The translations under genes and the position numbers were made by a program. The notes under the pieces were generated by a model. It was not told the DNA's origin. It worked only from the letters and a program-made list of their open reading frames with translations, and did not search any database. From the NCBI GenBank assembly GCA_039704465.1, contig JASFAU010000015.1:496001-560000 (forward strand): a DNA stretch of 64,000 nucleotides, written 5' to 3'. Below, piece by piece: positions 41,818-51,189 of the stretch (position 1 is the stretch's first letter; every line of letters starts with the position of its first letter). The stretch is from Plasmodiophora brassicae (taxonomy: Eukaryota > Endomyxa > Phytomyxea > Plasmodiophorida > Plasmodiophoridae).

Positions 41818-42339
41818 GTAGTAATGTTGACAACGTGCGTGTGTTAGTACAAGTGCTCTGGCGTCCGGACGAGTGTTGGTTGCTAGACGTGCGTCTGTGA
41901 CGGTGGAGCAATCGTACTGGCCAGCGACATCTGGGACCCGGGAGCGAATGTTCGAAGAAGGCGCTCGAAGTGCATAGACCGGGTGACCGGGCGCGCGTTG
42001 CCCGATAAACAAGACATCTGAAGCCTGGCCGAATTGCGGCTCAATCCTGACAACCCGACATCCACTGCATACGTTTGCGCATCTGATGGAACGGATCAGC
42101 TGAAGCCGATGCTGCGCTGGCGCGTTCTACTATTCGGGAACAGTCGACCGGACTCACGTACATTGCAAATTCGCCAGCTGCGAGGCGAACGCGATTGCGT
42201 CGAAAATCTGCCGCCTGATCTCGCGTGGGCCGTCCTGAATTCTATTGCTATTTTTAAACTGTCTAACCGGGATCAGGGCTGGTAGTCTGTAGTCCTTGCT
42301 CAAGCGAGCCAATTATCCCAGTGCCGTTGATCATCCCCA

Positions 42340-42460
42340 ACCCGTCGTCGACTGTCGGTTCGTTCAGGGCCCCTTTTTAGTCCACTGCAGCCGGACATTG
42401 ATGTACGAGACGCTAAGTATAGAGCTCCGCTGCCCACCTCTCGTACCGGGTAGTGCAGCT
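42340..42460 (+). promoter_or_regulatory. TATA-like promoter element shared with 48.5 kb
   Basis: GAGACGCTAAGTATAGAGCT at about 42408 precedes the gene at 42500. GAGACGCTAAATATAGAGCC stands at about 48550 before the SDR gene. A TTCAG(GG)CCCC-TTTT block lies about 50 bases further upstream in both. Similarity extends about 100 bases. Confidence 0.5.
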
Positions 42461-42499
42461 ATAGCCACACGTGGTATAGTCGGGGAGAGTACGGTATTC

Positions 42500-43231
42500 A
42501 TGGTGAAGACTGTTGTCGTTCTGCATGTGTTGAACGGGGTGACATGCGTCCTGGTCGTCCTGATGGCGATCGGGTTGTGGATGGCGGCCAGTGACCAGGC
42601 GACGAACGGGAGCAAAGCGGAAGGCCTGCGAATGATGTGGGACGCGGTCGTTCGGCACGAGCCGGGCACCGACGCGGGCCGCTTCGAGCAGCTGACGCAT
42701 CACGGGCGCGTTAAGTTTGTTACCGATGCGTACCGAGACCTACGTCGGATGCAGATCCTGCTCTGCATGGCATCATTTGCATTCCTAGGGTTCGTCGCCA
42801 GCGTTCTGGTGAACTACTCGAAAGTGAAGTCGGTGCGGACAATGACGCTTACGTGCCTGGTGTCGATGATCCTGGCATACGCATGCCTGGCGATGACGAC
42901 GACGCCCTCGGTGGTGTCGAACCGCGTCGCGGCCGAGGACGCGTTCAAGAAGGAAGCTGCCCTTTGGATCAAGGCGGCGCACGGCGAAGGTAACCTGCTC
43001 GGCGATGTGCTGGAGCTTCTTCGCGAGCCGGCCGAGCCCCCCACGCGCACCGACATCAAGGCGGCCCGCGGTGACCTGCTGGCGTCGTCCCAGATTGTGT
43101 ACTGGGTCAGCGTCGTCCTCTACTTCCTGCTGATCCTGACGGCGCTCGCCTACCCGATCTGCGCATACGACTTCGCCACCGGTGAACACAAGGGCGCTGC
43201 GCCGCACGGGACGCCTGCCCCCGTGTTCTGA
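42500..43231 (+). CDS. Four-TM membrane protein of unknown family
   Basis: Single exon, 243 residues. TM1 VVVLHVLNGVTCVLVVLMAI, a roughly 75-residue loop (NGSKAEGLRMMWDAVVRHEP), TM2 LLCMASFAFLGFVASVLVNY, TM3 TLTCLVSMILAYACLAM, a second long helical loop with AEDAFKKEAALWIKAAHGEG, and TM4 YWVSVVLYFLLILTALAYPI, then a short cytoplasmic tail. The layout (two large loops on one side) is tetraspan-like, but the CCG motif of tetraspanins is absent. The frame also stays open upstream without supporting signals, so I use this ATG. Confidence 0.7.
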   Translation: MVKTVVVLHVLNGVTCVLVVLMAIGLWMAASDQATNGSKAEGLRMMWDAVVRHEPGTDAGRFEQLTHHGRVKFVTDAYRDLRRMQILLCMASFAFLGFVASVLVNYSKVKSVRTMTLTCLVSMILAYACLAMTTTPSVVSNRVAAEDAFKKEAALWIKAAHGEGNLLGDVLELLREPAEPPTRTDIKAARGDLLASSQIVYWVSVVLYFLLILTALAYPICAYDFATGEHKGAAPHGTPAPVF

Positions 43232-43345
43232 TGCCGAATAACCAATACACAGCTCGTTTGTTCTGTCATGCTGCTGCCGTACTGCCATCCCGACCGCGCC
43301 GCCTTCGTCCACGAGCCGTTCGATCTTTGCGAGCATACGACAGCT

Positions 43346-44430
43346 TCACCTGGTGACAAGACGGTCAGTGCCAGCGGCGACGGCGTGCCTCCCCGATTGT
43401 ACCTTGAGCAGCTCGGCCCATTCGCTGAGCGACATCGGCTTGGTCGTGCCCGGATGCAGCAGGACGGGATCCATGGTGCACGGCGCGATCAGGTACGGGC
43501 GCGTCTGTTGGGCCTTCTCGGTATGTTTGAACTTCCCCTGCCGCACGTTGTCCAGCAGTTCCATGAACTGAAGCACAGGTCGAATCAGCATCCCCAGCAC
43601 GGAGCGACGAGCCGCAGCACGAATTCCCGCACCACGTCCAGCATGATGTACGTGTCGATGTACCCTTCGTCGTACCTGGCACCGAGGCACAGCAGCACGT
43701 CGACGAACTGTTCGCGCGTCACCTCCAGCATGTCCAGGACTTGGTACAGGTCGACCTTCTCGACATGGTCGAGGATGCTGGCGTACAGGAACGCGTGGAA
43801 CAGGCCGCGGACCATCAGCGGCGTGCCCAGCGCCAGGACGTCGGCGTCTTCCGACGCCACGTAGTCGACGATCTTCTGTTCGGCGAGCATCGCCAGCACG
43901 GAATCGGCATCCGATTTGACGCGAATCCACGCGACGTTCTCGTTGTCCAGCGCGCGTTTCACGGAGCTGAACGTGCCCGATGTCGGTTCCGGAGGCGGCC
44001 GTGGCACGCCTTCGAGCTCCTCCGGCAACGTTGCCCATTCGGCCGCGCGCTCCATGGCCTCCCCCGCCGGTGGAGCGGACTGTCGCGAGGCCGCCATGCG
44101 GGCGCCCTGTCGCAACCGTCGCTGGAGTTGCCCATCCGGCACCAGCGGCGCGAGCTCCTTGGCCGCCTGCCGACGCACCATCCCGTCAAACACGAATATC
44201 GGCTCGATATTGCGCTGCTTGAACCACTGCGCCCAGGCCCGGAAGACCTCGGGCGGCGTCCGCGCGTCGTCGCGCAGTGCCATCGACTCGTGCACGTACA
44301 GGTTGGCGTCGACGGCGACGCGTCGCCCGGTCATCTCCGCCACCGGCATCGGGCGCATCGGGCGCCTGCACGCCGACATGCGCTCCAGGCTCATCCGGAG
44401 CAGGAAGCGCCATGCGTGGTTGAACCCCAT
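43346..44430 (-). CDS. XPG/FEN-1-family structure-specific nuclease
   Basis: Exons 43621-44430 and 43346-43567 (53-nt intron) give 343 residues. Start MGFNHAWRFLLRMSLERMSA corresponds to the 'MGI.gLw.fL' start of the family. XPG-N: GRRVAVDANLYVHESM and EPIFVFDGMV (metal Asp residues). XPG-I: VAWIRVKSDADSVLAMLAEQ, where the usual EAEA is DADS, then YVASEDADVLALGTPLMVRG. A 5'-3' exonuclease-type H2TH region follows (LDMLEVTREQFVDVLLCLGA, YDEGYIDTYIM). It may be a FEN1/MKT1-like nuclease; the C-terminus is shorter than FEN1 and lacks an obvious PCNA box. Its 5' end has been partly copied to 48.3 kb. Confidence 0.82.
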
Positions 44431-44751
44431 CCAGTCAGCGCGGCCGCCGGAACGAGGCGTCGTCCGCTGCAGGCTGCAGCTCCGCACTGCGCCGGTGCAC
44501 GTCAAACGCGCGACGCGATCTCACGTGCCGTAGCAGAAGTACCCAGCAGGCGCCATGCCGCAAACTTCAACAGCGGGTCGACGAGGACTACCATGGCCAG
44601 TCCCACCTGCCGTTATACGGAAGTCAATCATCCATCACACGATTTGCTCTTTAATCACAATTTGCACAACTTGGGACAAGATGCAAGTAAACGCTGAGGC
44701 CATAGCGAGTCCCGCCGTCCGACAACACTGTCCGCATCGACCTTTACGCCG
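44431..44751. other. Spacer between nuclease and Cys/His-repeat gene
   Basis: No gene supported. Bases 44431-44475 belong to the stretch duplicated at 48.35-48.4 kb. Confidence 0.4.
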
Positions 44752-46371
44752 TTAGCGGACGCAAAGGCTCTTGCCACAACAGGCCTTGCACTGGTATTTA
44801 ATCTTGTCGTGCTTGCAAATGCTGCTTCCTCGACACTCCCGGCACCGCTGCCTCCGCCGGGCGTGTGGACAGATGCCCTTCCCTCCACAATCTCCGCAAT
44901 GGTATGTCCGTCTCCCATGCACACAGGTGCCGGAACCGCCGCATATCGTGCAACTCCGTTTCCGTCGTCCATGCGGTTCACAGAAATTGAACGGACTGCA
45001 GGTCCTGCAGTCATCTGCCTTTCGCCAATGCTCACATGACTTGTATGGTTGTCGGGGTCGACTCCCATGAGGTTTCGGCAGCCCTTGATGCAACTGTAAA
45101 CCGCTCATGCTGGCAGATTCTTCAGTGGTACCTTGAGCTCGCACTGGTTCAGGTGGGATCGGGACAGCAGTGCAGCGGTCGTGGCTGGATGCAGGGAGCG
45201 ACTGCAGGGAAGGGGGTTCGCTTATCCCTTTGAGGGTGCCGTAGTCGCCTTCACGAATCTGAGCCGGATTCAGTTCAGCCGGAAGGAACATATTCCAGGG
45301 GTATCGGTCGGCGCCGACTTGATTCTGCAACCACTGCATCGATTGCGTGACAATGCACTCAGCTGCAGAAAGCACATTGGAGGGCCCCGTTTCCATCCAG
45401 TGTCCACTGTCGGGTAACTGCTGTCTCTCTAAAACTAGAGAGGACTGGGGACAGCAGTCGGCGTCGTCCGAGATACGTGCCGCGGCGTGGGAAAGATCAG
45501 ACACGATACGAGAGCGGTCTACGGAGTGGGTATCAATGGGCATGTCCCCGATGGCGTGAGCCGGCCATATGCTCAAAAGGGTGTCAGGTGGTACTTGGGC
45601 AGCGATTTGCGAGTGTAACTCAGTTTGAGTGGAGCTGATTGGGGAGTGAAAAACATTGGGGAAATGCCATTCAGAGTTGATGAAAGAGAGCAGGTCCACA
45701 TCAGAAAAGGCGGATGATACCCCTGACACATCATTCCCGATGCTGGAGACGACATTGCCAGCGGGAGGTGTTGACCAGAGGCCATGTTCGGCATACCAGG
45801 GATCTACCGAAAGATGACCGTCAGTGGAAGGACACTCGTTGGAGTTAAACGGAGAGGGAAATTGCTCATCAGCATGGGGGAATGGCAAGGGGAACTGCCC
45901 TCCAAGGTTAATAAAAGAGGGCAGATCCATATCAGAAAGGACGGATGATACCCCTAGCACGTCGTTCCCGAAGCTGTAGACAACATTGCCAGCGGGGGAT
46001 GTCGACCAGAAGCCATGTTCGTCATGCCAGGGGTCTACCGAAAGATCAATGTAAGTGGGAAGGTACTCGTTGGAGTTGAACCGACTGAGAATCTCCTCAT
46101 CAGCATGGGAGGTTGTCAGTATTGGCACACTGATTGGTGGCGATAACATGTTTCCGTTGCTAATGAACGCGCCATCGACAGTTGACCATGGCGGCCGAAT
46201 GCCATAGCTGAGGTCGCTTGAGGCAAGGGTAGGAGAGAGCCACGACAGCTGGTTTGTAGCAGAGTGCGACTCGGCCACGAGGTGAGTTTCAAGTCGCGGG
46301 TCTGCTTGAATTGGATTGTGCAAAGTTGATTCTGGGCGCCAGACGTGGTCGTTGCCGGCAGGAAACTCCAC
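44752..46371 (-). CDS. Cys/His zinc-repeat protein with internal duplication; 5' end uncertain
   Basis: An open frame of about 540 codons ends at 44752. The C-terminus has tandem zinc-type repeats: SCTICGGSGTCVHGRRTYHC, GDCGGKGICPHARRRQRC, RECRGSSICKHDKIKYQC, ACCGKSLC, a C-x2-C-x4-5-C-x-H pattern of about 17 residues. This unit is known from scattered protists and large DNA viruses. Upstream is a direct duplication of about 75 residues (FNSNEYLPTYIDLSVDPWHD / FNSNECPSTDGHLSVDPWYA, each ending in an LSD-DL.SFIN element). The frame begins at a GTG, and the open stretch upstream has no ATG before a stop, so an unseen 5' exon is needed, or the gene is truncated. GC content and codon choice are visibly lower than in neighbours. 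Function unknown. Confidence 0.65.
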   Translation of the reverse strand: MEFPAGNDHVWRPESTLHNPIQADPRLETHLVAESHSATNQLSWLSPTLASSDLSYGIRPPWSTVDGAFISNGNMLSPPISVPILTTSHADEEILSRFNSNEYLPTYIDLSVDPWHDEHGFWSTSPAGNVVYSFGNDVLGVSSVLSDMDLPSFINLGGQFPLPFPHADEQFPSPFNSNECPSTDGHLSVDPWYAEHGLWSTPPAGNVVSSIGNDVSGVSSAFSDVDLLSFINSEWHFPNVFHSPISSTQTELHSQIAAQVPPDTLLSIWPAHAIGDMPIDTHSVDRSRIVSDLSHAAARISDDADCCPQSSLVLERQQLPDSGHWMETGPSNVLSAAECIVTQSMQWLQNQVGADRYPWNMFLPAELNPAQIREGDYGTLKGISEPPSLQSLPASSHDRCTAVPIPPEPVRAQGTTEESASMSGLQLHQGLPKPHGSRPRQPYKSCEHWRKADDCRTCSPFNFCEPHGRRKRSCTICGGSGTCVHGRRTYHCGDCGGKGICPHARRRQRCRECRGSSICKHDKIKYQCKACCGKSLCVR

Positions 46372-47539
46372 GTCATCGAGAAGTGACCACCAATCTGATA
46401 CCTGTGCTAACGACGCCTGATACTGAGCGCTTCCGTCGATGACGTCGCCATCGGAGGCTGAATAGCCGTGTAGTAAAGCCGATCACCGAGGTCTATATGG
46501 ACGGCCACATGAGGTCAGATAGAAGACAATTTAAACAATGAACACGTGCAACTTCACTGACGGTGCAATAGGTCCGGGTTGGCGTCTAGGGGAGGTACGC
46601 CAGACTGGGTCCAGATGGCGTCAACTGCTGTCGGAGCTAACGAGCATTCAGCACCACCATCGAGATGGGGGACTGCCTGCGATGTCTGGGGTGTCACTGA
46701 CGTCAGCTGGCATGCAACCAGGACGACAGCAAGTGTTTTCGTCCACAATGTCATTTCCAGACGCGCGGACGTCATCTCCAGATCAGAAGTGATCCGCGGC
46801 GCAATATTCCGAGTCCATCGGACTGTCTCTGCAGCTCCACGGACTGTTTCTGCAGCTCCGCGGACTGGTTCTGCAGCTCCGCGGACTGGTTCTGCAGTTC
46901 CACGGGCTGGTTGACTGGTTCCGCACGCGCCAGGGCCATGTTCCTGTATTGATGACTGCAATTGGTACAGCGGCTGCTACACGATGTGACGCGTTGTAGT
47001 GGCAATGAATGAGACCGACGACGCCTGCCTGCTGTCCATTGCCAGCTCCCATTGCCGCGTTAATCAGCCCACCGTCCACCGCCCACGCCCGGGGCCACGT
47101 CGGCCGAGGACCTAACCACAGCATCAGAAACAAGGCTATGAATGGGACCTCCAGGTCGACATGGAGGCCATATTAACTAGGTCCTTGGCCGAGTGAGGGC
47201 TGATCATGTGGGAGATGGGCTGACAATTGTGGGAACGGGCGTCTTCGCGCATGTCGGCTGCGTCGAGGTGCTGGTCAGTGTTGGTACGACGCTAAACGAC
47301 GAACGACGTCGGCGAGGCGGCCTGGCGAGCTACTGACGTCGGTGAGACCGAGGCCGACGACGACGAACGTCTGGAATACGTCGCCCCGGTCGGGTTGCTG
47401 ACGGCAAGCAGCGCGATGACAACGACGGCGACTGTGCTGCGCGACCGCATCGGGTATCGATCGGCGGTCAACGAACCTTGCAACGTCCCAGATCGCCACC
47501 AATACCAGAGTGACGCGTGTGCACAGGATCGCTGAGGGT
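46372..47539. other. Accessory spacer with a heptad repeat and weak small frames
   Basis: Includes the 21-bp repeat at 46821. A minus-strand frame (46554-46800) contains a signal-like MTLWTKTLAVVLVACQLTSV and could be a small secreted protein of about 65 residues, but no second copy or splice support exists. Nothing else is supported. Confidence 0.3.
46821..46912. repeat. 21-bp tandem repeat, about four copies
   Basis: Unit CTGCAGCTCCGCGGACTGGTT with small variations. On the minus strand one frame reads QNQSAELQNQSAELQ, an exact seven-residue heptad, as if from a coiled-coil gene that is now otherwise not open. Confidence 0.75.
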
Positions 47540-48215
47540 AGTCAGCGGATCGCCGTTCGCGTGATCGAGCCAACGGAGAGCACCATCAGCATTACAGTAC
47601 GTTGGGCCACGAATGGGACCGCCAGGTCGAGGAACGTGCGTGGTGGTCGATGTGGAGGACGCCGCAGTCGATGTTGGATCGAGCATCGGGCCAGTGCGCC
47701 CCTCGTCGCTTACCCTTGTCACTGCACAGCACAATGCCACGTACGGGTGCCCGGTCGCCGAGCGCGCCTGGCCGTCTATCGGGCCAGGAGAGCGCTGGAA
47801 CATGCAGGACAGGGCCCGAACGGCATGCCGGCCGGCATGTCGAACGTGAACGCGCGTGGGCGCACAGCAAGGCTCTCTCCCCAGCAGCGAACACACGCCG
47901 TCACGTCGACCAGGGTTGAGCGTTTTAATGGCTGTGGAAGCGACAGTTGATGCATTGCACGTTGAACGGGCGGTCAATCGCAGGCGACGCAGTTGGGCGT
48001 GGCCGCAGGTGCTCCCTGCCCGTTCTGGGCAGGCAGCACTCCCTGGCACCGGTCGTTCCTCGGCGTCCATTGTCTTCGATGCCACCTGCGCTTTGCGCCT
48101 AGCAACCTCCTCGGCAAGAAGCGGCGCGCCTGGGCAAGCGGTGGAACGCCTTTCTGTGGCGCCGGTGTCGACAGCGTTGTCGTCGGTGCGGGCCTGCCGA
48201 CGAACGTCACGTCGG
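47540..48215 (-). pseudogene. Inverted duplicate of the 63.3-64.0 kb gene end
   Basis: The plus strand here (GCCACGAATGGGACCGCCAG to TTTTAATGGCTGTGGAAG and beyond) matches the reverse complement of 63.95-63.33 kb, covering 3' flank and the last roughly 100 codons of the acidic Cys/His-motif gene. On the minus strand APLLAEEVARRKAQVASKT and CVACDC are readable but in different frames, and the Cys/His tail is shifted, so this copy is dead. Divergence is moderate. Confidence 0.8.
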
Positions 48216-48279
48216 CATAGTGGCGAAGGCCTGGCATCCAACGACGCCGCCGTCGTCGTCGTCCTTGAGTGTCGACGCG

Positions 48280-48405
48280 CTTGCACCGCTGCACGCCGAC
48301 ATGCGCCCCAGGGTCATCCGGAGCAGAGAATGCCATGCGAGATTGAAGTTGAACCCATCCAACTGTCAGCGCCGAATCAGGCGGCGTCGTGGCCGCAACA
48401 TTTGC
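48280..48405 (-). pseudogene. Fragment of the XPG-like nuclease 5' end
   Basis: CACGCCGACATGCGCCCCAG and then TCATCCGGAGCAGAGAATGC parallel 44365-44410 of the nuclease gene, in the same orientation, and continue through its start codon into upstream DNA (CCATCCAACTGTCAGCGC versus CCATCCAGTCAGCGC). Indels break the frame after the ATG. Confidence 0.75.
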
Positions 48406-48489
48406 CATGTAGTTCAGACTGTCGAGCCAACTGTCCCAATGACCTTCATCCCATCCCATCCTCGGCGCCGGCCATGCCATGTCATCACC

Positions 48490-48605
48490 GTAGAGCTCAA
48501 TCCGTTCAGCCCCCCTTTTCTCCAGGTCAGCAGCAACTTGAGGTCGGGCGCGAGACGCTAAATATAGAGCCCCGCTGGCCCGCGCTCTACAGGCGGAGGG
48601 GTCTC
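48490..48605 (+). promoter_or_regulatory. TATA-like promoter element shared with 42.4 kb
   Basis: Second copy of the GAGACGCTAA(A/G)TATAGAGC element, about 150 bases before the SDR start codon; see the entry at 42340. Confidence 0.5.
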
Positions 48606-48706
48606 CACTCTCCAGCCGTTTTTTGTCCGTCGGTAGGCAGGCTGCAGCCCGCAGACTCAGAGCTGCATGCCGGGACAGGGCGGGCGTCATTTTGGTTGCT
48701 GTGGCG

Positions 48707-49642
48707 ATGGGTGCGGACGTCGTCGTGGTCGTCGGCGGCGGACGCGGGATCGGCCTGGCGACGGCGAGGGTTATGGGCGCCCGCGGCGACGCGGTTGTCG
48801 TCGTCGACTGTGACGCCGGCAGCATCGAGCGGATCCGTGCGTGCGACGTGTCCTATGCCGGGCGGGCGTCTGCTAACGCATCTGTGCAGGGAACGAAGAG
48901 CAAGGCATTGCGAAGGCGATCTGCTGTGACGTCACCGACGCGGATGCCTGGGAGGCATGCGTGTTGTTGATCAAGAAGTTCGTGGCCCCGCGGCACGTGT
49001 CGGTCGTGATGCACACTGCCGCGGTCCTCAATGGGAAATCCGTTGACGATCTGACGCGCGCGGACGTCAGGCGATCTTTCGATATCAACGTTCTCAGCTG
49101 GTATAGCGTTGTGCGTGCTTTCCTGCCTGACATGAAACGGCGTCGCCATGGGCTCGTTATCACAATGTCGTCGATCGTCGCGTATGGCGCGGGCGCTGAT
49201 GCCAGCGATTACTGTGCGACGAAGTCGGCCGTCCTGTCCATGAACGACTGCCTACGTCTCGGTCAGTTGCCGGTTTGGTTCGCGCCGCTCGTCAGTGACC
49301 CGATTATTGGTTGCAGAGCTTACGCGCGACGGGTACTCTGATTGCGTCCACACGATGGTCGTCCACCCGTACCTGACGAGCACGGGCCTATTCGAGGGCG
49401 CCCGCCTGAACCTCGCGTGGCTCTTTCCTGTTCAGACCCCGGAAGACGTCGCCCAGGCCATCGTCAGAGGCATTTGCCGTCGGTCGCCGAAGATCTTCAT
49501 ACCCAGGCGGCTGGCGCTGGTCGCCGCCGTCCAGTGCATGTTGCCTACGTTCCTCCAGGACGTGGTGTACTCCATATCCGGGGCGCTCAACTTCATGGAG
49601 AATTACACAGGCCGGGTCTCGGTCGACGATAAGCAGAAATGA
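48707..49642 (+). CDS. Short-chain dehydrogenase/reductase (SDR16C / 17-beta-HSD11-like)
   Basis: Exons 48707-48836, 48890-49255, 49317-49642 (introns 53 and 61 nt) give 273 residues. Cofactor loop VVVVVGGGRGIGLATARVMG (GGGRGIG), acidic DCDAG suggesting NAD(H), CCDVTDADAW, then INVLSWYSVVRAFLPDMKRR. Catalytic Ser in MSSIVAYG and YCATKSAVLSMNDCL (YxxxK). After the second splice, VVHPYLTSTGLFEGARLNLA is the membrane-associated retinol/steroid/lipid-droplet SDR16C hallmark, with a C-terminal amphipathic region. Substrate probably a lipid or retinoid-like alcohol; unknown here. No N-terminal membrane anchor is seen in this model. Confidence 0.9.
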
Positions 49643-50020
49643 ACGCACGTCGTCACTGCTACGGCACCCGCCTGCGGAAACGGCCACGATAGGCCGCCCA
49701 ATGCAATTTTTAAGGGCGTGCCAATACGGGGCGTCCGCCGCCGTCTGTGCCGGGAAGGAACCGGCCCGTGCGCGTTTCTTCCCGATGCCCGGCCTCTGTC
49801 ACTGGCCGGTCCTTTGTGCAACGAACGGCGCCTGAGCACGTGCCGAGGTCAGCGGGCCAGCCAGCCACGGCGGGCGCCAGACGGCGATGACGCGCGCCAG
49901 GCCGTCGGAGCGCCTGGCTCCGGCGGTTGCATCGACTCCGTCCGCTTCGTCCAAGGTTCGCCAGCCGTTGCTTTCGTTTGCGCCCTGCAGTGATTGCCCC
50001 GATCGCAGGCGTCGACTGTC
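49643..50020. other. Intergenic, no gene seen
   Basis: Short frames only. Upstream region of the cyclin gene; nothing specific identified. Confidence 0.4.
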
Positions 50021-51015
50021 ATGCCGATCTCCCCGCTGGCGACACGACCGCCGTCGCTGAACCTGATCGACGAGTTCAGCAACATGCTCGTCAATGAGCA
50101 GAAGGTGCCCTGCCGAGGGGGCGGGACACCGGGTCGCTCTGACCAGTGCCACAGTTCCACGCCGAGATGTCGTACGTCGACGACTACAGGCAGTTCTCGT
50201 ACGACATGCGATCGCGCCTGCTCGGGTGGATCGTCGAAGTCCTATCGTACGTCGACGCGTCCGAGCAGACTCTGTTCCTGGCCGCCGCCATCTTCGATAG
50301 GTCAGCGGCTAGCAACCGTTGTTATCACAGCCGGGCTTACCCCTGTTGACCACAGATTCTTCCGTTTGGGCGGATGCCATAAGGCGCTGTGGGCCCTTCT
50401 CGCAGGGACGTCCATCTTCATCGCCTCCAAGTACTATCAAATCAGCGCCGTGCGCGTCCGGCTCATCACCGAGGCGCTCCACAACACGTACACCAGACAA
50501 GACGTCTACGACATGGAGGTCGGCGGGTTGACAACGCGAATGACTGCCGCCGCCTGACAGTACTGGTGTAGATGGCGGTTTTAGGCCGACTGGATTTCAA
50601 CATCAGCCTGGTGACCGCCTGGGATTTCGCCGTCTTCTTCCTGTCCCGTCTCCCGTCGCTCTCACAGGACGGTGAAACGGTAATCCGCAGCATGACCTCG
50701 TACCTGCTCGAGCTGGCGCTGGTCGATCGCATGCACTTCGACATGCGTCCGTCGTCCCTGGCCGCATCCTGTATCGCCCTGGCCGTCCACCACCACTTGT
50801 ACACCATTGGCGCGGACGCACCTCTCAGAGACCAGGCCGTCACCGACCTCGAACGAGCCGTCAGCGCTCGTCATTGCTTTCTGGTCGACGGCATGCGATC
50901 CCTGTACAGGTTGCACGACGGCCGGTCGCCTGCCGACCCGGTCCCCAAGAAGTACGCCAGCGACGCGTACCATAACGTCTCCAAGGCCCAGCTCCGATGC
51001 CCGACTCGATACTAG
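50021..51015 (+). CDS. Cyclin (B/A-like mitotic type)
   Basis: Exons 50021-50104, 50155-50300, 50356-50518, 50572-51015 (introns 50, 55, 53 nt) give 278 residues. The cyclin box begins DDYRQFSYDMRSRLLGWIVE with the conserved R-x-x-L-x-x-W, continues ASEQTLFLAAAIFDRF and, after the second splice, WALLAGTSIFIASKYYQ with the essential Lys. DVYDME|MAVLGRLDFNISLVTAWDF is the usual transition 'ei..mE..iL..L.f.l..p.p', followed by a second cyclin fold (LLELALVDRMHFDMRPSSLA with AASCIALAVHH). Short N-terminus without a clear destruction box. It should activate a CDK. Confidence 0.9.
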
Positions 51016-51189
51016 ATGCACTGTTCAAACATGATGTCGCCTCACGAACCGCAGCCATAGTCCATTATGCTCCCCACTGGGACCCCCCTTCTTGTTCGAT
51101 CGTCGGGACGAGCCGGAAAGACGCCGTCCAGGTTGCACATGCCACAGAACGCGAAGTGGTTGCATAGTTAAGTCACTTTATGTTGGTTG

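Noticed and set aside
43741..44697. A 318-codon plus-strand frame
   Set aside because: Antisense to the XPG-like nuclease, which keeps catalytic Asp motifs.
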